Below, one piece after another: positions 41,440 through 43,715 of a stretch of 43,715 bases of DNA; the stretch's first letter is position 1; every line of letters starts with the position of its first letter. Position numbers and translations under genes: made by a program. The DNA is from an uncultured Verrucomicrobiota bacterium (GTDB lineage: Bacteria > Verrucomicrobiota > Verrucomicrobiia > Limisphaerales > UBA9464): assembly GCA_903916195.1 (NCBI GenBank), contig CAIWVP010000050.1, positions 1 to 43,715 of the forward strand, read 5' to 3'. Below the pieces are notes generated by a model, which saw only the letters and a list, made by a program, of their open reading frames with translations, was not told where the DNA came from and did no database searches.

Positions 41440-42104
41440 TCCATCAGCTCGACCACCGGCTCGGGTTCCCGGATCCCGCGAAGGCCCGCCGCGACGGGTT
41501 GGTTGCGGTCGGTGGTGATCTGTCGGTGGACCGGCTCGTGCTCGGTTACCGGACCGGCGTGTTCCCGTGGACCGAGGACCCGGTGACGTGGTGGTCGCCG
41601 GATCCGCGAGCCGTCTTCGGGCTCGGACCGGGCGAGGGCGGCTTCCACATCCCGCGCAGCCTTTCCCGCACGCTGCGGAAGGGCGCTTTCGACGTCACCT
41701 TCGACCAGGATTTCGCGGCGGTGATCCGCGCGTGCGCCGAAGCGCCCCGGGACGACGATGCCACCTGGATCACGCCGGGATTCATCGCCGCCTACACCGC
41801 GCTGCATCGCGCCGGGCATGCCCACAGCGTCGAGGTCCGCCAAGGCGACACGCTGGTCGGCGGCGTGTACGGCGTGGCGGTCGGCGGGTTGTTCGCCGGG
41901 GAATCCATGTTCCATCGCGCGACCGAAGCGTCGAAGGTCGCGCTCGTCCACCTCGTGGACCGCCTGCGGAGCCGCGGCTTCGCCCTCTTCGACACACAGA
42001 TGGTCACGCCCGTGACGCGGTCGCTCGGCGCGACCGAGATCCCGCGCGCGGAATACCTCCGCCGGCTGGCCGATGCGGTGGCGCTGCCTTGCCGGTTCGT
42101 TTGA
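41436..42104 (+). CDS. aat: Leucyl/phenylalanyl-tRNA-protein transferase
   Basis: The 222-residue enzyme adds Leu or Phe to proteins with N-terminal Lys or Arg, creating primary N-degrons read by ClpS. Family blocks are GLVAVGGDLSVDRLVLGYRTGVFPW (in part, residues 20-44), WWSPDPRAVF, HIPRSLSRTLRKG, TWITPGFIAAYTALH, GGVYGVAVGGLFAGESMFH and FALFDTQMVTPVTRSLGA. The length is normal. The start overlaps the DUF2017 stop by 4 bases (ATGA), which makes coupled translation very likely. Confidence 0.95.
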   Translation: MIHQLDHRLGFPDPAKARRDGLVAVGGDLSVDRLVLGYRTGVFPWTEDPVTWWSPDPRAVFGLGPGEGGFHIPRSLSRTLRKGAFDVTFDQDFAAVIRACAEAPRDDDATWITPGFIAAYTALHRAGHAHSVEVRQGDTLVGGVYGVAVGGLFAGESMFHRATEASKVALVHLVDRLRSRGFALFDTQMVTPVTRSLGATEIPRAEYLRRLADAVALPCRFV

Positions 42105-42313
42105 GGGGCGACGGTCGGCCAAGGGGTCCATCCGGACGGGTCCTTCGCGAAGAGATCAGGGCGCGGGTGCGACCGACGCACTCCCGAAGATATCTCGGCC
42201 GGGACGGCGCGGAGATGGGTCTCCCAGTCGTCGCGAAGGGCTTCCTGCACCGAGGTGCGGTTGCGGGCGAAGGAGGGCGGGTCGACGATGATCAGGTCAG
42301 GGCGGGGCTTCAT
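42105..42313 (-). pseudogene. Possible methyltransferase fragment
   Basis: From ATG 42313 the minus strand reads MKPRPDLIIVDPPSFARNRT, which looks like motif IV (DPPSF) of a class I SAM-dependent methyltransferase such as the RlmI type. No motif I lies upstream, and the sequence after about 30 residues stops resembling the family, while the frame runs on into the antisense of aat. This is best read as a remnant. It occupies most of the 343-base gap between aat and nuoB. Confidence 0.35.
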
Positions 42314-42354
42314 GGGGTTGCCTAGGTCCCTGCTTTCGGCGGCCGGTCCGAGAT

Positions 42355-42370
42355 TGTGAAAAAAATCACT
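42355..42370. promoter_or_regulatory. CRP/FNR-type palindrome upstream of nuoB
   Basis: TGTGA-N6-TCACT matches the CRP consensus TGTGA-N6-TCACA in 9 of 10 half-site positions. It lies 78 bases before the nuoB ATG, within an A-rich stretch. Confidence 0.4.
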
Positions 42371-42414
42371 AAACCGGCTTGCCGCCCGGAATCACTGATC
42401 CCAATCTCCGCGCA

Positions 42415-42447
42415 CCGGCGGGAATTCCCGCCGGCTCTTCTGTTTTT
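42415..42447 (+). terminator. Hairpin plus T-run directly before nuoB
   Basis: CCGGCGGGAATTCCCGCCGG (42415-42434) is a perfect 20-base palindrome, followed 6 bases later by TGTTTTT (42441-42447), which touches the nuoB ATG. It could end read-through from aat or act as an attenuator of nuoB. Confidence 0.6.
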
Positions 42448-43044
42448 ATGAGCGCGAACGCCGATGCCAGTGCGCCGAACGTCACCGAGTTGGGCTACAA
42501 CTCGAAGGTCGAGGGCGAGGTCGTCCACACCACCGTCGACGCGGCGCTCAACTGGTTCCGCAAGAACTCCCTCTGGCCCATGCCCATGGGTCTGGCGTGC
42601 TGCGGGATCGAGCTGATGGCCGTCGGTGCGAGCCGTTTCGACATCTCGCGTTTCGGCTCCGAGGTGATGCGTTTCTCGCCCCGCCAATCCGACGTGATGA
42701 TCGTGGCCGGCACGGTCACCTACAAGATGGCCCTCGCCGTCCGCCGTATCTACGAGCAGATGGCCGAGCCCAAGTGGGTCATCGCCATGGGTGCCTGCGC
42801 CTCGACCGGCGGCATGTACCGCAGCTACGCCGTGCTGCAGGGCGTCGACAACATCCTGCCGGTGGACGTCTATGTCGCCGGTTGCCCGCCGCGCCCGGAG
42901 GCGTTGCTCGACGCGCTGATCAAGCTCCAAGGCATCGTGGCCAAGGAACGTACCGTCTGGAACCAGAAACGCGACGTCGCGCCGGCGAAGTACGGCAGCC
43001 TCGGCATCGAGCTGGGCGAAAAAGGCGAGGTCGTCCACCCCTGA
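42448..43044 (+). CDS. nuoB: NADH-quinone oxidoreductase subunit B
   Basis: NuoB is the peripheral-arm subunit of complex I that holds cluster N2, next to the quinone site. The 198-residue protein shows the four N2 cysteines in LACCGIE (two adjacent Cys), GACASTGG and VAGCPPRPE, plus SLWPMPMG and [10 protein letters not shown]. An N-terminal stretch of about 20 residues precedes the core ([15 protein letters not shown]). The ATG follows immediately on a T-run and has no Shine-Dalgarno. nuoC follows after 16 bases. nuoA, which usually comes first, is not upstream. Confidence 0.95.
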   Translation: MSANADASAPNVTELGYNSKVEGEVVHTTVDAALNWFRKNSLWPMPMGLACCGIELMAVGASRFDISRFGSEVMRFSPRQSDVMIVAGTVTYKMALAVRRIYEQMAEPKWVIAMGACASTGGMYRSYAVLQGVDNILPVDVYVAGCPPRPEALLDALIKLQGIVAKERTVWNQKRDVAPAKYGSLGIELGEKGEVVHP

Positions 43045-43060
43045 ACCGATCCTAGGTCCC

Positions 43061-43639
43061 GTGCCCACCCCTCTCGAACTGGCCGTCCGCCTCCAGGAAG
43101 CGTTCCCCGGACTCGTCTCCGCCCCGACCGAGTTCCGCGGCGAAGCGACCCTCAAGGTCGCCGATGCCGACCGCATCGCCGAGGTCTGCGCCCACGCCAA
43201 GAAGGCGCTCGGGTTCGACATGCTTCTCGACCTCAGCAGCGTGGACAACTACGGCGCGGACCCGCGCTGGACGGTGGTCTACGAGCTCTACGGGATCGGT
43301 CACGGTGCGCATCTGCGGCTCAAGGCCGACGTGGGCGAGGAGAAATCCGAGCTCCCGACCGTGAGCACCGTCTGGCGCACCGCCGATTGGCACGAACGCG
43401 AGGCGTACGACATGATGGGGATCCGTTTTGCCGGGCATCCCGACCTGCGCCGGATCCTGATGTGGGAGGGCTATCCGTACTTCCCGCTGCGCAAAGATTT
43501 TCCGTTGGCCGGAAAGCCGACGGAGCTGCCGGACACCGCGTTCACGCGGACGGCGCCGCTCGAGGGCGGGCCGTTCGTCACCGTGGCGGGCGGCAAGGAC
43601 AGCATGGCGCGCGAGCCCCGCGCGCGGACGCCGGAGTGA
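43061..43639 (+). CDS. nuoC: NADH-quinone oxidoreductase subunit C
   Basis: The 192-residue protein is the 30-kDa subunit of complex I. It shows LLDLSSVDNYG, VVYELYGIGHGAHLRLK, the signature WHEREAYDMMGIRFAGHPDLRRILM (in part) and YPYFPLRKDFPL. It is a stand-alone NuoC, not fused to NuoD. The start codon is GTG at 43061. nuoD starts 8 bases after its stop. Confidence 0.93.
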   Translation: MPTPLELAVRLQEAFPGLVSAPTEFRGEATLKVADADRIAEVCAHAKKALGFDMLLDLSSVDNYGADPRWTVVYELYGIGHGAHLRLKADVGEEKSELPTVSTVWRTADWHEREAYDMMGIRFAGHPDLRRILMWEGYPYFPLRKDFPLAGKPTELPDTAFTRTAPLEGGPFVTVAGGKDSMAREPRARTPE

Positions 43640-43647
43640 TCCCACCC

Positions 43648-43715
43648 ATGGCCACCCAGACCATCGAATTCCGCGACACCGCCGCCCGGTCGGCTGAGGC
43701 CGCCGCGTCCGCGCC
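43648..43715 (+). CDS. nuoD: Start of NADH-quinone oxidoreductase subunit D (3' end outside window)
   Basis: Only 22 codons lie in the window (MATQTIEFRDTAARSAEAAA and on). The call rests on operon order (nuoB-nuoC-nuoD) and not on any domain, since the conserved part begins later. It starts 8 bases after nuoC. Confidence 0.6.
   Translation, partial: MATQTIEFRDTAARSAEAAASA

Overview
The window is a GC-rich, gene-dense bacterial chromosome segment, most likely from a member of the Verrucomicrobiota (PVC group). The basis is the family mix, not a marker gene. A pseudopilin carries the [18 protein letters not shown] type N-terminus. A 1212-residue PVC-type dehydrogenase/HEAT/cytochrome c fusion is present, as are an octaheme lipoprotein cytochrome and a cytochrome/copper-monooxygenase-like protein. 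A Pro/Ala-rich membrane protein sits next to trxA, and short palindromic repeats lie between genes. Many genes lack a clear Shine-Dalgarno sequence. No rRNA, tRNA, CRISPR array, prophage or transposase was seen.

Layout. 1-7.2 kb: a truncated cytochrome c/monooxygenase-like gene, sufE plus a TatD-like hydrolase, a YebC-family gene, dprA, a pseudopilin and a seven-repeat FG-GAP protein. 7.2-13.1 kb: a manganese-type locus with a divergent mntR facing an OprB porin, a solute-binding lipoprotein, an ATPase and two permeases; two different palindromic elements have entered this operon. 13.2-17.7 kb: a Tol-Pal operon (tolQ, a zinc-ribbon membrane protein, tolR, a TolA/TonB-like gene, tolB, pal) ending in a strong terminator. 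17.8-19.3 kb: two tandem tatA genes and a tatC with a large periplasmic insertion. 19.7-21.4 kb: a conserved protein of unknown function, preceded on the same strand by what looks like a separate small-RNA gene with its own promoter and two tandem terminators. 21.7-25.7 kb: an RlmI-like methyltransferase, an NHL-repeat protein, an acetyltransferase that has lost its stop codon, and transaldolase. 25.8-28.6 kb: trxA with a small membrane partner, pyrB, pyrR and a small unknown gene. 28.7-33.3 kb: a phytase-like esterase, then fabD-fabG-acpP-fabF. 33.4-39.2 kb: two large divergent cytochrome genes. 39.2-42.1 kb: a cysteine desulfurase, then a clpS-DUF2017-aat cluster (N-degron proteolysis). 42.4 kb to the end: nuoB-nuoC-nuoD with no nuoA directly upstream.

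The best candidate for something undescribed is the putative structured RNA at about 21219-21398 on the minus strand. Other points worth a look are the zinc-ribbon gene inside the tol operon, the porin inside a manganese-uptake operon, the palindromic element read through by the solute-binding-protein gene, and the acetyltransferase frame that runs antisense through the whole NHL gene. All functional calls come from reading motifs by eye; no database search was run.
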